DNA of 64,000 nt from Mucilaginibacter xinganensis (GTDB taxonomy: Bacteria; Bacteroidota; Bacteroidia; Sphingobacteriales; Sphingobacteriaceae): assembly GCF_002257585.1 (NCBI RefSeq), contig NZ_CP022743.1, positions 5,208,001 to 5,272,000 of the forward strand, written 5' to 3'. A program made the position numbers and the translations under genes. This document shows positions 54,210-63,767 of the stretch, in pieces (position 1 is the stretch's first letter; every line of letters starts with the position of its first letter). Below the pieces are notes generated by a model. That model was given only the letters and a program-made list of their open reading frames with translations, had not been told where the DNA came from and searched no databases.

Positions 54210-55205
54210 TTACATTTTGTACCTTAAATATGTTATAGTCCTTGCGAGCCGCCAGCCAAACAAGTTAGCTAACAGCGTGGTTAGCGGCCCGGCTTTATAC
54301 TTTTTGCCGTTATATCCAAAAGCGGTGGCTTTCGCAATAGCCGTTTGGGATAGTTGCCGGTATTTTGGAAATGCGGCAACCCCAATTTCCCAATAATGCC
54401 TTGCAAAGATCCGTTCAAGAACCGGGTCATTTAATTTTGCCTTTAAATAACCATATTTAAGATCAACAGATAACAGCATGCTCTCAAAAGCGGCAAGACT
54501 TTTTTGACCCGACAGCGTGTTATTATGTTTATGCTTCCGATAGTAATTGGTGCCTGCAGCGCTGTATCTAACCCCTTTGGAAGCCAGTAACACCCGGCAA
54601 AAAAATTCGCCGTCGTCATCGGGGCATCTAAACTCATTCCACATTCCGGCTTCGTCTATAAGCGCCCTGGGTGTTATCCAGGAATTGGGCTGAACCATGC
54701 TGCCGTACCCGGGCATCACCTCGTCACCGGCATGCAGTTTCAGCAAAAAATCTACCGGATTGTCGCTATCCTCACAAAACCAGTCATCATCTTTAAGCGC
54801 TATTTTGTGATAGTCTTCCCCATTTTCAAAGTGCACAACGCGGCATAAACCTACATGGGTTAGTGACCCGTTTAAGCTGTTCATTTGCCCTTCAATCTTA
54901 TCAGGGCTCAGCAAGTCGTCGGCATCCAAAAACTGGATGTATTTCCCTTTTGCTTCTCTTAAACCATAATTACGGGCTGCACTTGCCCCTTTATTCTCTT
55001 GTGTTAATACCTTTACATTTGCGGCGTTATATTGCGCAGCTATAGCCAGTGAATTGTCTGTTGAGCTATCATTGATAATAATAAGCTCCTTGTTGGGCCA
55101 TGACTGATCAAGCGCTGATTGGATGGTATCAGCAATATATGCTTCGGCATTGTACAGGGGAATAATAATAGAAACCAAAGGTTTAGAATTATCCACCTGA
55201 TCCAT
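54210..55205 (-). CDS. Glycosyltransferase, GT2 family
   Basis: I start this at ATG 55205 (MDQVDNSKPLVSIIIPLYN), which overlaps the preceding stop as TAATG. A longer frame from 55235 adds only ten residues that overlap the preceding gene. The 331-residue inverting GT-A enzyme has IINDSSTDNSLAIA, FLDADDLLSPDKI, and GMWNEFRCPDDDGEFFCR. It sits between GT10 copies. Confidence 0.92.
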   Translation of the reverse strand: MDQVDNSKPLVSIIIPLYNAEAYIADTIQSALDQSWPNKELIIINDSSTDNSLAIAAQYNAANVKVLTQENKGASAARNYGLREAKGKYIQFLDADDLLSPDKIEGQMNSLNGSLTHVGLCRVVHFENGEDYHKIALKDDDWFCEDSDNPVDFLLKLHAGDEVMPGYGSMVQPNSWITPRALIDEAGMWNEFRCPDDDGEFFCRVLLASKGVRYSAAGTNYYRKHKHNNTLSGQKSLAAFESMLLSVDLKYGYLKAKLNDPVLERIFARHYWEIGVAAFPKYRQLSQTAIAKATAFGYNGKKYKAGPLTTLLANLFGWRLARTITYLRYKM

Positions 55206-56212
55206 TAATCCTTTCCCGAGAAAATCGTTATCCATCTAGCTCTTAAGGAAACATTAGCCGGTGGGGTGTTCTTGTTAAACCATGGTTGTTTTAAATAATC
55301 CATGTATTTATCCGGGTCCTTATCCAACAATATTATCTGATCTATCAATGGGCTAAAATCAAGCTTGTTAAACTGAAGTTTCATTTTCAGGTTTTTGCCA
55401 ATTGATTTAAATTTCCGCTGCAGCCTCTGTTTGGGTGATTTATAATACAGCGGTCTGATATCAGTAAAATTCAATTGTGATGCATTTTCTAAAAACTTAA
55501 CCAGACTGGTATCATTGGTCCTGATAAAATCATTGGCGAACAAAAAACTTTGTGTGTTAAATATTTCACTAACATTAGGGTCGCCACAGTAAACCGGCAA
55601 ACTCCGGCAAAGCATAGCATCGTAAAGCTTTTCGGTTTGATAGCCTGGATAAACGTAGTTTTCAAAAGCTATTGTAAACTTATATTGCGATAAAAACTGG
55701 TGCTTAACTGCCCATTTATCGCCTTTATACACCTTATCAACAGATGGCATATTGTTCATGCTTTTGCCCGGGGCATCAACCTTTTTATATTTAGATAACT
55801 GCCTGAAAAATTCTTCCCGGTAAGGCACCGGTGCTGAATAAAAAAAATTACAGAACCTGGTTTTCGATGCAAGAATCCGCTCCACATCCCAATCTTTCTT
55901 TACCAGGTCTTCCGGGTTTAAGTTGTGCCATTGAATACGTTTGTATTTGGCACTGTTTACTTCCTGTTCAGACGGAATCCCGAAGGCCCATTCGCAGCTC
56001 TCCAGGTCTGGAGTTATATTTTCGCAGAAATACCCGATCCTTACATACGGGCCGGGCGGAGGGACGTCATTACCATACGGTCCAAAAAATATGTAATCGG
56101 CATCCTCACTTTCAACAAAATCAAACTTATCCGCAACAACATTCAATATATCATAAATCCCTGTGTGGTATAAAATGCCATTTTGAAATTTGATCTTTAT
56201 TTTTTTTTTCAT
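55205..56212 (-). CDS. Alpha-1,3-fucosyltransferase-like protein, GT10 family
   Basis: This 335-residue protein has the GT10 motif YKFTIAFENYVYPGYQTEK and CRSLPVYCGDPNVSEIF. The N-terminal half shows CNFFYSAPVPYREEFFRQL, typical of this family. It is the second GT10 gene in the operon, 1.6 kb from the first; the two differ outside the donor site, so they probably use different acceptors. Confidence 0.86.
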   Translation of the reverse strand: MKKKIKIKFQNGILYHTGIYDILNVVADKFDFVESEDADYIFFGPYGNDVPPPGPYVRIGYFCENITPDLESCEWAFGIPSEQEVNSAKYKRIQWHNLNPEDLVKKDWDVERILASKTRFCNFFYSAPVPYREEFFRQLSKYKKVDAPGKSMNNMPSVDKVYKGDKWAVKHQFLSQYKFTIAFENYVYPGYQTEKLYDAMLCRSLPVYCGDPNVSEIFNTQSFLFANDFIRTNDTSLVKFLENASQLNFTDIRPLYYKSPKQRLQRKFKSIGKNLKMKLQFNKLDFSPLIDQIILLDKDPDKYMDYLKQPWFNKNTPPANVSLRARWITIFSGKD

Positions 56213-57115
56213 TTATGAAATAAATGCGGCTTCAGTCCCCAGGTTATAGGCTTCAATCGCATCATATAACCTGTTGTAAACCTCTTCCATTTCAGCCACC
56301 GCGGACGGTTGCGCCGCTGCTGCTTGTGTGTTACGGGTGCCGGCTTTGTAATTAATGGCTTTCCCTATTGCAATTTTCATTTCTGAAAACAAGGAAATAT
56401 CAGAACGATCGCCCTTATACCCGTACTTTTCTTTGCCGATTATACCTTCCCTTTTTAACGTTTCCGCGCCTGCCGATGACGTAACGTTTCCGGGGGTATT
56501 TACTGATAACGCGTTGTAGCCGGTATAGTAAACTATATTGGCTTTTAAATAGGAGCACCTTAAAGAATACTCCCAATCCAACATAGTAAATTGCGTATCA
56601 AATAAGCCCAGGTAACTTAAGGCGCTTTTCCTTATCAGCATATAAACATCGCTGAAGGTGAAGCAATTGGCATTACCGCTTTTCCATTCTTTAAAATATT
56701 TTAACCTACCGGTTGTTGCTATCTCTTCCGGGGCGAGCAGATCAGCTGTTAAACCGTTGGAAATGCAGATATCAACAAGCGGGTTGGCCAACATAAATTG
56801 CTTGCATTTGCTTATTGCGGTAAACGAATACACATCATCATCAATTACTTTTTTTATGATGGTGCCCCTTGCCAGTAACAAGGCTTTATTCCAGCCATGT
56901 GCCTGGTTATGATCCGGTTCCGAAACAAACTGGTGAATCTTCCCCTCACCAAAAAGCTGTTGAAGGTATTCCTTTGCGCCATCTGTGCTGTCGCCGTCAA
57001 CTACTACTATCTCTTCATCAGGCTGCAATGCGCACATCAGCTTCTCTAAAGTAATCTTTAAAAAAGGCAGCCGGTTGCGGGTAGCGATGATAAAGGATAG
57101 TTGGTATGCGCTCAT
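56213..57115 (-). CDS. Glycosyltransferase, GT2 family (cassette copy B, third gene)
   Basis: This 300-residue GT2 enzyme has QLSFIIATRNRLPFLKITLE, VVVDGDSTDGAKEYL and VIDDDVYSF as DxD-type motif. It is the third gene of the GT2-GTA-GT2 triplet, matching position with the gene at 49710, though sequence has diverged strongly. Confidence 0.92.
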   Translation of the reverse strand: MSAYQLSFIIATRNRLPFLKITLEKLMCALQPDEEIVVVDGDSTDGAKEYLQQLFGEGKIHQFVSEPDHNQAHGWNKALLLARGTIIKKVIDDDVYSFTAISKCKQFMLANPLVDICISNGLTADLLAPEEIATTGRLKYFKEWKSGNANCFTFSDVYMLIRKSALSYLGLFDTQFTMLDWEYSLRCSYLKANIVYYTGYNALSVNTPGNVTSSAGAETLKREGIIGKEKYGYKGDRSDISLFSEMKIAIGKAINYKAGTRNTQAAAAQPSAVAEMEEVYNRLYDAIEAYNLGTEAAFIS

Positions 57116-57122
57116 TTAAATT

Positions 57123-58040
57123 TTACCTCAAACCAATTGATCTTCTTATCCAATGATAGGTTTTATAGGGAATATGGACAGCCAAAAAAACAATTAAACT
57201 CGCTAATGAAACAGGCAGTCCCGATAAAAACAACTTTAGCAGTAAACGCTGCGAAACATAGGGGTACGACTTGATATTACTGCCACCGAAGTGCACCAGA
57301 ATGGGTGAATAGGATGGTGGGTACCCGCTTCTGGCCGGCGTAAATTTGTTTGCAGGATTGCGCAAAACCCTTTCCCCTTTTAAAACATTCAGCTTATTCG
57401 GTTTTTGATCTGTTGAAAGGTCCGACATAAATTCACCGGTATCCTTAACCGGAAGCTGTTTATTTGCGATCATACCTATTGACAACAGATCCTCTTCATT
57501 CTTCCATTTATTTTTAATGCGGTGAAACTCATATTCGTCATATCTAACGGAGATTTCCCTTGCCCTGTCAAAAATAAGTTTGGTTAACGCTGTCTTTTTT
57601 ATGTAGTAAAAGCCGCCATTAAAAAGGATAGCATTGTCAATAGAAAATTCGCTCCTTGCGTAATCGGCTCCTTTATCGCCGGTTCCCCAGTATTTTTCAA
57701 GCGGGGTAAGGCGGCCAATAACGGTGACATCCATGCCCTGGCAGGCTTCAAATATAGGTTCCAGGTTGTCATAACAAAGGCAATCGGAATCTATAAATAA
57801 GGTTTCCTCGGTTTGCAGGTACGTATCAAGGTATAACTTAGCTTCAATATATAGCTTTGCAACGTCATCATTTACCGCAAGAAAGGTCACCCCATCAATC
57901 TGCTTATCAGGCTTAATATTGGTCGCAATAAAAATTGGCAGGCCGGGGTTGTGCAGTTTAATTGATTCAGCACAATTAATAGCGAACTTAAGGTATTCGC
58001 TTTTATTGGTTGCTAATAGTAGTACAGATCTGTCGGCCAT
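57123..58040 (-). CDS. GT-A glycosyltransferase-like protein (cassette copy B, middle gene)
   Basis: This 305-residue homologue of the protein at 50645 has VLLLATNKSEYLKFAINCAE, LFIDSDCLCYDNLEPIF, and IDNAILFNGGFYYIKK. It ends in a hydrophobic segment (LPVSLASLIVFLAVHIPY) suggesting membrane attachment. Its start overlaps the GT2 stop by one base. Confidence 0.76.
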   Translation of the reverse strand: MADRSVLLLATNKSEYLKFAINCAESIKLHNPGLPIFIATNIKPDKQIDGVTFLAVNDDVAKLYIEAKLYLDTYLQTEETLFIDSDCLCYDNLEPIFEACQGMDVTVIGRLTPLEKYWGTGDKGADYARSEFSIDNAILFNGGFYYIKKTALTKLIFDRAREISVRYDEYEFHRIKNKWKNEEDLLSIGMIANKQLPVKDTGEFMSDLSTDQKPNKLNVLKGERVLRNPANKFTPARSGYPPSYSPILVHFGGSNIKSYPYVSQRLLLKLFLSGLPVSLASLIVFLAVHIPYKTYHWIRRSIGLR

Positions 58041-59044
58041 TAAACGTCGCTATTCTTTTTTAAATCTACCACCTTGCTATAAATTTGGCTGGTCTTGAAA
58101 TTATAGGCAAAGTAGTTTAGCCCTATATTTTTCCAGGTTATATGGTGAATTTCTTCATTAGTACCCTCAGTCGTTCTATAGGCCAAATAATGGCGGGGCC
58201 AGTATTTCAAATAAATACCCCAATAATACAGTGCTTTTTTGAGCCAATAAAGCGAAGGCAACTGCTGACTCGTACTGGTTAACGCCTCATTATATAAATT
58301 TAGTACTAAATGGCTTTTGGCAAACCCGATGTGGAGTTTTTTCAAATATGCCCAAGTAAGGCGTGTGCTGGTGATATAATGCCTGAATGTAAGCAATGGT
58401 GTGTACAAAATTTTATACCCCGAAAGCCGCACCCTGCCACAAAGCTCCGAATCGCCTCCCGCAGAAAGTTCCTTCTCTTTCCGGTCATCCAAAAACATTG
58501 GGTATTTTTGGGTTACATTTTCTAAAACCGATTTACGGATAGCTATACCGGCACCATAAACGGTATCAACCATTGCTGTTTCACCGGGCTCCAACCCTAC
58601 GGCGTAACTTTGATGAAAGGTATCAAACCAAAATGGTTTCTGCTGTGCATTCTCAAATACAGCAGTGCCAAAGCCACCTATTATACCTACCTCCGGCTCT
58701 TCTTTAAATAGCCGGTAAACATTTTGAATATAGTTTTCGTCTAACCAGTTGTCATCATCGCAAAAAACCAGGTACTCGTAAGTAGCGGCTAAAATACCTT
58801 TCAGCCTGGCGTTTGAAAGCCCCGGTTTAGGTTCAGATACGATGGTGAATGCTATTCCGTTTGGCTGCAGCCCGGCCCAGATTGATGCTGCAACAGTGCC
58901 TGTATCATCGGCAGAAGCATTGTCAACTAAAACAATTTCACAGCCGATATTTTTAATAGTTTGGGCAGCTAAATATTCCAGCGTTTTAACAATCCTTAAT
59001 GAACTGTTGTAGCAACAGACTATAACTGATACACCTTCTTTCAA
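58040..59044 (-). CDS. Glycosyltransferase, GT2 family (cassette copy B, first gene)
   Basis: This 334-residue homologue of the gene at 51613 has VSVIVCCYNSSLRIVKTLEY, LVDNASADDT, FCDDDNWLDENYIQNVY and GGFGTAVFENAQQKPFWFD. It sits 3 bp after the GT11 fucosyltransferase, parallel to copy A, which follows a GT10 gene. Confidence 0.92.
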   Translation of the reverse strand: MKEGVSVIVCCYNSSLRIVKTLEYLAAQTIKNIGCEIVLVDNASADDTGTVAASIWAGLQPNGIAFTIVSEPKPGLSNARLKGILAATYEYLVFCDDDNWLDENYIQNVYRLFKEEPEVGIIGGFGTAVFENAQQKPFWFDTFHQSYAVGLEPGETAMVDTVYGAGIAIRKSVLENVTQKYPMFLDDRKEKELSAGGDSELCGRVRLSGYKILYTPLLTFRHYITSTRLTWAYLKKLHIGFAKSHLVLNLYNEALTSTSQQLPSLYWLKKALYYWGIYLKYWPRHYLAYRTTEGTNEEIHHITWKNIGLNYFAYNFKTSQIYSKVVDLKKNSDV

Positions 59045-59047
59045 CAG

Positions 59048-59917
59048 CTAAAAATCAATTATCGTCCAATTATCGGGGTAAATATTGCGGGGGGTTTCCT
59101 GCTTAATGCGCCAGCCCAAAAAATACTGCGGGGCGTAAATAACCTTTCCGGGCTTATCATTCAGCCATGCGGCCCACCAGCTAAAGGTGCTGTTCGAAAT
59201 AATACATGCATCGGCGTTAAGCAAATGCTGAAAATCCATTATCTCCGTATCAGTCGAAACTGTTTTATTATTGATCGCGGTAAAATTTCTATTTACAAAA
59301 TCTACATCATCGCTTACAAACACAAAGTGAACATTTTGCTGATCAAACCTTGCTAGTGCTTTTTCATAGTATGCAAGCGGTAACGAAAGGTCGCTCCCGC
59401 CTAAATTTAAACTTTCCAGGCTTTGATAATCTGTACGTCGGATGTGAACCGCTACAGTAGTATTGTTTTTATACAGGTTTTCATATTTAAGCCTGAATGC
59501 ATCAGTAAAGCTTTTTTTTAAGCTGAACTTATTTTTTAACACTTGCTTTACCGGCTCAAAAAACAATTCCGACTGAAAAAAGCCCAGATACAATTGGTTG
59601 TCTTCGGGTATTGCTTCAGTTGTAATACCGTTAAAACCATAATTGCACACTGCAAGTTTATTTGCGCGTACTAAATAGTTATAGTAGTACCTGCGGAGAT
59701 AAAAGCTAAATATATTTTTAAACCCCTGTATCTTAAAAAGCTGTTTAAGCCCGCTTTGGGGATTACCATTTATACTGCTGAAGTATTTATCTACAGCAGA
59801 AAACTCAATGTACTGGTCGATATAAAAGCTAGTGTTTAACTTTTGCGAAGTCGCCATTATAAAAGCATACTGAAACAATTGATTCCCTAATCTCCCCTGT
59901 AATCTTACCGCTATCAT
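59048..59917 (-). CDS. Alpha-1,2-fucosyltransferase, GT11 family
   Basis: This 289-residue enzyme has all three GT11 landmarks: VRLQGRLGNQLFQYAF at the N-terminus, the GDP-fucose-binding VAVHIRRTDYQS, and ISNSTFSWWAAWL near the end. It transfers L-fucose in alpha-1,2 linkage to a galactose-type acceptor. With two GT10 genes it makes fucose a likely major component of the polysaccharide. Confidence 0.95.
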   Translation of the reverse strand: MIAVRLQGRLGNQLFQYAFIMATSQKLNTSFYIDQYIEFSAVDKYFSSINGNPQSGLKQLFKIQGFKNIFSFYLRRYYYNYLVRANKLAVCNYGFNGITTEAIPEDNQLYLGFFQSELFFEPVKQVLKNKFSLKKSFTDAFRLKYENLYKNNTTVAVHIRRTDYQSLESLNLGGSDLSLPLAYYEKALARFDQQNVHFVFVSDDVDFVNRNFTAINNKTVSTDTEIMDFQHLLNADACIISNSTFSWWAAWLNDKPGKVIYAPQYFLGWRIKQETPRNIYPDNWTIIDF

Positions 59918-59941
59918 ATTGCCGTTATAGCCCGAAAATTT

Positions 59942-60877
59942 TCATTGCTTAATCTTCAATAACCTTTTTAATTTATGGGTAACCTTACTAAAAAAGGAAG
60001 CCCCCGGATAAGCTACATTTTTAACCTCCAGGTGCAATTTTGTATAAAAGTCTCTTTTAGCTTCTTTACTCACGAGTACTATTGGTTTCTGCTTTAGCCT
60101 GTAAAACCAATCGTATTTCCCTTCGCCCAGCATATAATTAATAAAACCTTCGTCTATAATATCAAAAAACGGGAATAACGCATAAGTAGCCTTTATTGAA
60201 ACAGACCACAAATTGGCTTCGGCATCACTCATCCAATAAGAGTTAGCATAATCAAGCCGGTGATAATAAAAGGTATCTTTCAACACCACCATTTTTGCGC
60301 CGGTTATAATTTGCCTTAATCCAAACGTCCAGGTGTCAAGCGCGCCGGAGCCTTCTGCATACCCCTTTGCATTTACCCAGCTTTGTTTGGTAAACAAATA
60401 ATTACCGTGCTGACCGGGAGAATTATCACCCATCAAATAGCTTTTAACGCTAACCTCCCCTTCGGGTATCGACCATATGTACTCAGGGGTAAACTTGTCC
60501 GCCAAAAAATAATGCTGATGCTGAAACGATGCAGCATCAGCTTTGCTATCCAGCAGGTATTTCTTTAGCGGTGCAATACTTAGCGGCGCCAAAACATTAT
60601 CGGCATCAAGGCAAAACAGCAAATCATGTTTAGCGTTTTCAACCGCAGTATTACGGGCGGCAGCACCTCCTTTATTCCTAATGTGCCCGTGCAAAACTAT
60701 ATCCGGATATTTATTTTTCAGTTCCTTCAATACCGTTACAGTGTCATCTGTTGAACAATCGTTTGTGATGATCAGTTCGTCATCATCTGTAAAGTTAGTT
60801 TGCATAACAGATTCAACTGCTTCTGCAATTGTACCCGCGCAATTATAAGCAGGTATAAAAAAACTAATTGACGGCAT
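59942..60877 (-). CDS. Glycosyltransferase, GT2 family
   Basis: This 311-residue GT2 enzyme has SISFFIPAYNCAGTIAEAVE, IITNDCSTDDTVTVLK, GGAAARNTAVENA and the DxD-type CLDADNVL. It overlaps the acyltransferase gene by 14 bp. Confidence 0.93.
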   Translation of the reverse strand: MPSISFFIPAYNCAGTIAEAVESVMQTNFTDDDELIITNDCSTDDTVTVLKELKNKYPDIVLHGHIRNKGGAAARNTAVENAKHDLLFCLDADNVLAPLSIAPLKKYLLDSKADAASFQHQHYFLADKFTPEYIWSIPEGEVSVKSYLMGDNSPGQHGNYLFTKQSWVNAKGYAEGSGALDTWTFGLRQIITGAKMVVLKDTFYYHRLDYANSYWMSDAEANLWSVSIKATYALFPFFDIIDEGFINYMLGEGKYDWFYRLKQKPIVLVSKEAKRDFYTKLHLEVKNVAYPGASFFSKVTHKLKRLLKIKQ

Positions 60878-62102
60878 TACCGGGTTTATATTTTAACATT
60901 ATTTTCCGCTCAAAGTACTGGTAGCTGAAGTGGGCAAGCATAATTACCACAAATAAATAAAGAATAAAGAGGCCGATATGAATTACTGGATTTGCTGTTA
61001 ATGTAAACCAACCGCCAAAAAAGCCGCCGCCAATTACAAAAAGCGCTTTCATAGGATAATGGAACAGATACACGCCATAAGATATTTTCCCGAGGTAACT
61101 TATCGGTGCAGATTGAAGTATAGCAGGAAAAAGTGGTTTTTTGATTACGGCAGGTGCTATTAAAACAAACGCCAATAAATTAACCAGGCTATATTGATAA
61201 AACGCCCTTATGTTTATTAAAAAATGCGGGGTGGTCTCCATCAGCCAAAAGGCCGGAAAATCAAACCCCAGGCTTTTCCCGTCAACTAAAAAATAACCGG
61301 CATGCCGTAAATAATACAGGCAGGTTAAGCCGGTAGCCAGGCATATAAATGCGGTGATAAAAAAAGTGCGGTACGGAAAATTTATATTAAATGGGTGCAA
61401 GGCAAGTAATGCTCCCGCAGCCAATGCATCAGCCTGGCAAAAAGTATTGGTGTACAAAAATTCGCCCAGCCAGTACCTGTTTGATACCAAATGGATCCCT
61501 ATTACCGCTGCCCAAAGCCTGATCAGCGGACAAATAATCATAATGGCGATAACCAATTTCTTCAATTGCCTGCTGTTTAAAAAATAAACCAAAAAAGGAA
61601 ATATGAGATAAAATTGTTCCTCAACGGCTAACGACCATAAATGTCCAAAAAAATCATTTGCATAATCGCCAAAATGAAACAACGGGGCCAGATTAAGCTT
61701 AATGTTATAGGTATAGGTTAGATAAAAGGGCATATCGTGCCTGATGGCATTCACGCCGGCAAGCAGGCTCCCCTCCTTTGACAGTGCCGGTACAAAATAA
61801 TAGATCAGCAGTACAATTAAAGCGGTACTGAAGATAAACAGGTAATATACCGGAAATATCCGCAGCGCCCTTTTGTAAAAAAAGTCACCCAGGTATTGTT
61901 TAAATGCACGTTGTTTCTCATTCACTAAGATCCTGGTTATTAAAAATCCCGACAACACAAAGAAGATATTTACACCCACCCATCCAAATTTGAGCGAGAT
62001 GCTGTTATTTGGCCAATGTGTGGAAATCACCAGCAAAGCAGCCAGCGCACGGATTCCATCTAACCCCGGAATGTAATCTAATTTTTCAGGTACCTTGCTC
62101 AA
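60864..62102 (-). CDS. Acyltransferase family 3 membrane protein
   Basis: This 412-residue O-acyltransferase has YIPGLDGIRALAALLVISTH, GWVGVNIFFVLSGFLITRIL and HLWSLAVEEQFYLIFPFLVY, the family signature blocks, and about ten helices. It likely O-acylates a sugar of the operon's product at the membrane. It is the second such enzyme in the window (the other is at 33130) and overlaps the exostosin-like gene by 17 bp. Confidence 0.93.
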   Translation of the reverse strand: MSKVPEKLDYIPGLDGIRALAALLVISTHWPNNSISLKFGWVGVNIFFVLSGFLITRILVNEKQRAFKQYLGDFFYKRALRIFPVYYLFIFSTALIVLLIYYFVPALSKEGSLLAGVNAIRHDMPFYLTYTYNIKLNLAPLFHFGDYANDFFGHLWSLAVEEQFYLIFPFLVYFLNSRQLKKLVIAIMIICPLIRLWAAVIGIHLVSNRYWLGEFLYTNTFCQADALAAGALLALHPFNINFPYRTFFITAFICLATGLTCLYYLRHAGYFLVDGKSLGFDFPAFWLMETTPHFLINIRAFYQYSLVNLLAFVLIAPAVIKKPLFPAILQSAPISYLGKISYGVYLFHYPMKALFVIGGGFFGGWFTLTANPVIHIGLFILYLFVVIMLAHFSYQYFERKIMLKYKPGNAVN

Positions 62103-62982
62103 GTTCTTTGATAATGTATTTGCACCACTTCTGGTAGTATAGTTCGTTTTTCCAATACTGGTATGCTTTCTGCCCCTTTTTTAGCGCGTCTTTTTTATCC
62201 AGATTCATTAATAACTCCTCCAGTTCGTCCACGGTGGCTGCGTAGTAGCTTATTTCATCCCAGGGGATGAAGTTTTTAAAAGGCCTTACATCCCTGTCGC
62301 CAACCAGGCAGGGTGCAACGCCCAGTTGCATCGCCTCAAAAAAACGGAATGAGTTACAACTGGTTCCCCGCGGGCATAACGCCACATAAGATTCAAGAGT
62401 TCTTAAATTATAATTTTTAGCCCATAGCCATCTTTTATAAAAACGGGTAGGCAGGCTGCCTCCTATCTCTATCTCCGGATGGCCCGCAAACCGTTTCGCC
62501 ATTTCAATCCGGATAGGATGCGTGTCAAACGACCCGTTAAAGGTGGCGAGGTATTTCTTTTTTACGGGGATCGGCGGCCTGCGATGCGGGCTGCATAAAA
62601 TCGGGATATCAATACCCGGATTAATGGTACGCGCAGCCGTAAACACAACCGCCCCGCCTGTATCAATCAAAGTGCCGCCGTCAAACTGCGTAATGGTAAA
62701 AGTCTTTTTATCGTCAATTATAGCTTTGCTGACTTCGTCCTGCAATTTGGCCAATCCTTCATCATTGGTAGCAAAGTTATGGTTAATGTGCCAGCGGGTC
62801 CAGTAAACAGGCAGATAATGCCAGTCAGCTTCTGCAGGGTTAGATGTAACTATCCCATTTTGCTTTTTAATCCAAATCAAAAAATCCTGCTCAATACCAT
62901 AGTCCTTATTATGGGCAGGGTACTGAAACGACTGGCTTTCCGGTTGCAAAATACCGGCAACATTTAGCAGGTAGATCTTCAT
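62086..62982 (-). CDS. Exostosin family glycosyltransferase
   Basis: This 298-residue GT47-like protein has WHYLPVYWTRWHINHNF at the N-terminus, RRPPIPVKKKYLATFNG, and the exostosin motif CPRGTSCNSFRFFEAMQLGV followed by APCLVGDRDVRPF. Donor and linkage cannot be told from sequence. No signal anchor, so a cytosolic role is expected in bacteria. Confidence 0.88.
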   Translation of the reverse strand: MKIYLLNVAGILQPESQSFQYPAHNKDYGIEQDFLIWIKKQNGIVTSNPAEADWHYLPVYWTRWHINHNFATNDEGLAKLQDEVSKAIIDDKKTFTITQFDGGTLIDTGGAVVFTAARTINPGIDIPILCSPHRRPPIPVKKKYLATFNGSFDTHPIRIEMAKRFAGHPEIEIGGSLPTRFYKRWLWAKNYNLRTLESYVALCPRGTSCNSFRFFEAMQLGVAPCLVGDRDVRPFKNFIPWDEISYYAATVDELEELLMNLDKKDALKKGQKAYQYWKNELYYQKWCKYIIKELEQGT

Positions 62983-63010
62983 TTATAGCGCATTGTGTTG
63001 GGTTGCATCA

Positions 63011-63760
63011 TTAAAGATTAAGCGCCATTTTTATTTTAAATAACCAGGTTTCTGCTTTGTAGCGGATATAAGAATGGTGGTGCCATTTATAGCTAAAATA
63101 AAACCTTGGGACCTGTGTTAACTTCCGGTGTTCTTTGCTATCTACTTTGGTGATTGATTCGCTGCCCAAATGGGTTACGACCGATGTGGACACCAGGCAG
63201 TTTTTTACCTTATATTTTTCAAGGGTGTTTGAGTAATCATAATCGCAATACCAAAACACAAACTTTTCATCCAGCATCCCGATGGTGTCAAATATTTCCC
63301 TTTTTACAAAAATGCACCAGCCTATTAAAACGCCGAAATAGCCTTCCAATGGCGGCGCATTTTCCGCAAAACCTTCCTTTTTATGAAAATTAGGACAATA
63401 AGGTACCGCACTCATCATCACCGGGTCGTTATCCATGGCGTTTAATATTTCGGTGGCCCAGCCCTTGTGAAAAATCAGGTCATTATTACACAGGCACACA
63501 TAAGGGTTGCCTGTTAGTTTTATGCCCATGTTTAAATATTTATGAAAGCCAAATTTCTCAGCCGGATAAATTGTCATGGCGTTTTCAAACTGGTAGGGCT
63601 GCAATGATTTATTCGATTCAACTACTACTATATTGAAATGAATCTTTTCAGGGTCTTCCGAAGCTAATAACGTATCAATAGTTTGGATGGTCAGATTTTT
63701 GAGATGCTCATCCTTCGCGTAACTCAGGATAATAATATCGATGCTAACTTTCTCTTTCAT
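63011..63760 (-). CDS. Glycosyltransferase, GT2 family
   Basis: This 249-residue GT2 enzyme has VSIDIIILSYAKDEHLKNLT, NIVVVESNKSLQPYQFEN and the donor motif CNNDLIFHKGWATEIL. DEKFVFWYCDYDYSNTL lies in the acceptor part, as in rhamnosyltransferase-like GT2 proteins. It lies 28 bp upstream of the exostosin-like gene. Confidence 0.9.
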   Translation of the reverse strand: MKEKVSIDIIILSYAKDEHLKNLTIQTIDTLLASEDPEKIHFNIVVVESNKSLQPYQFENAMTIYPAEKFGFHKYLNMGIKLTGNPYVCLCNNDLIFHKGWATEILNAMDNDPVMMSAVPYCPNFHKKEGFAENAPPLEGYFGVLIGWCIFVKREIFDTIGMLDEKFVFWYCDYDYSNTLEKYKVKNCLVSTSVVTHLGSESITKVDSKEHRKLTQVPRFYFSYKWHHHSYIRYKAETWLFKIKMALNL

Positions 63761-63767
63761 TATTTAG

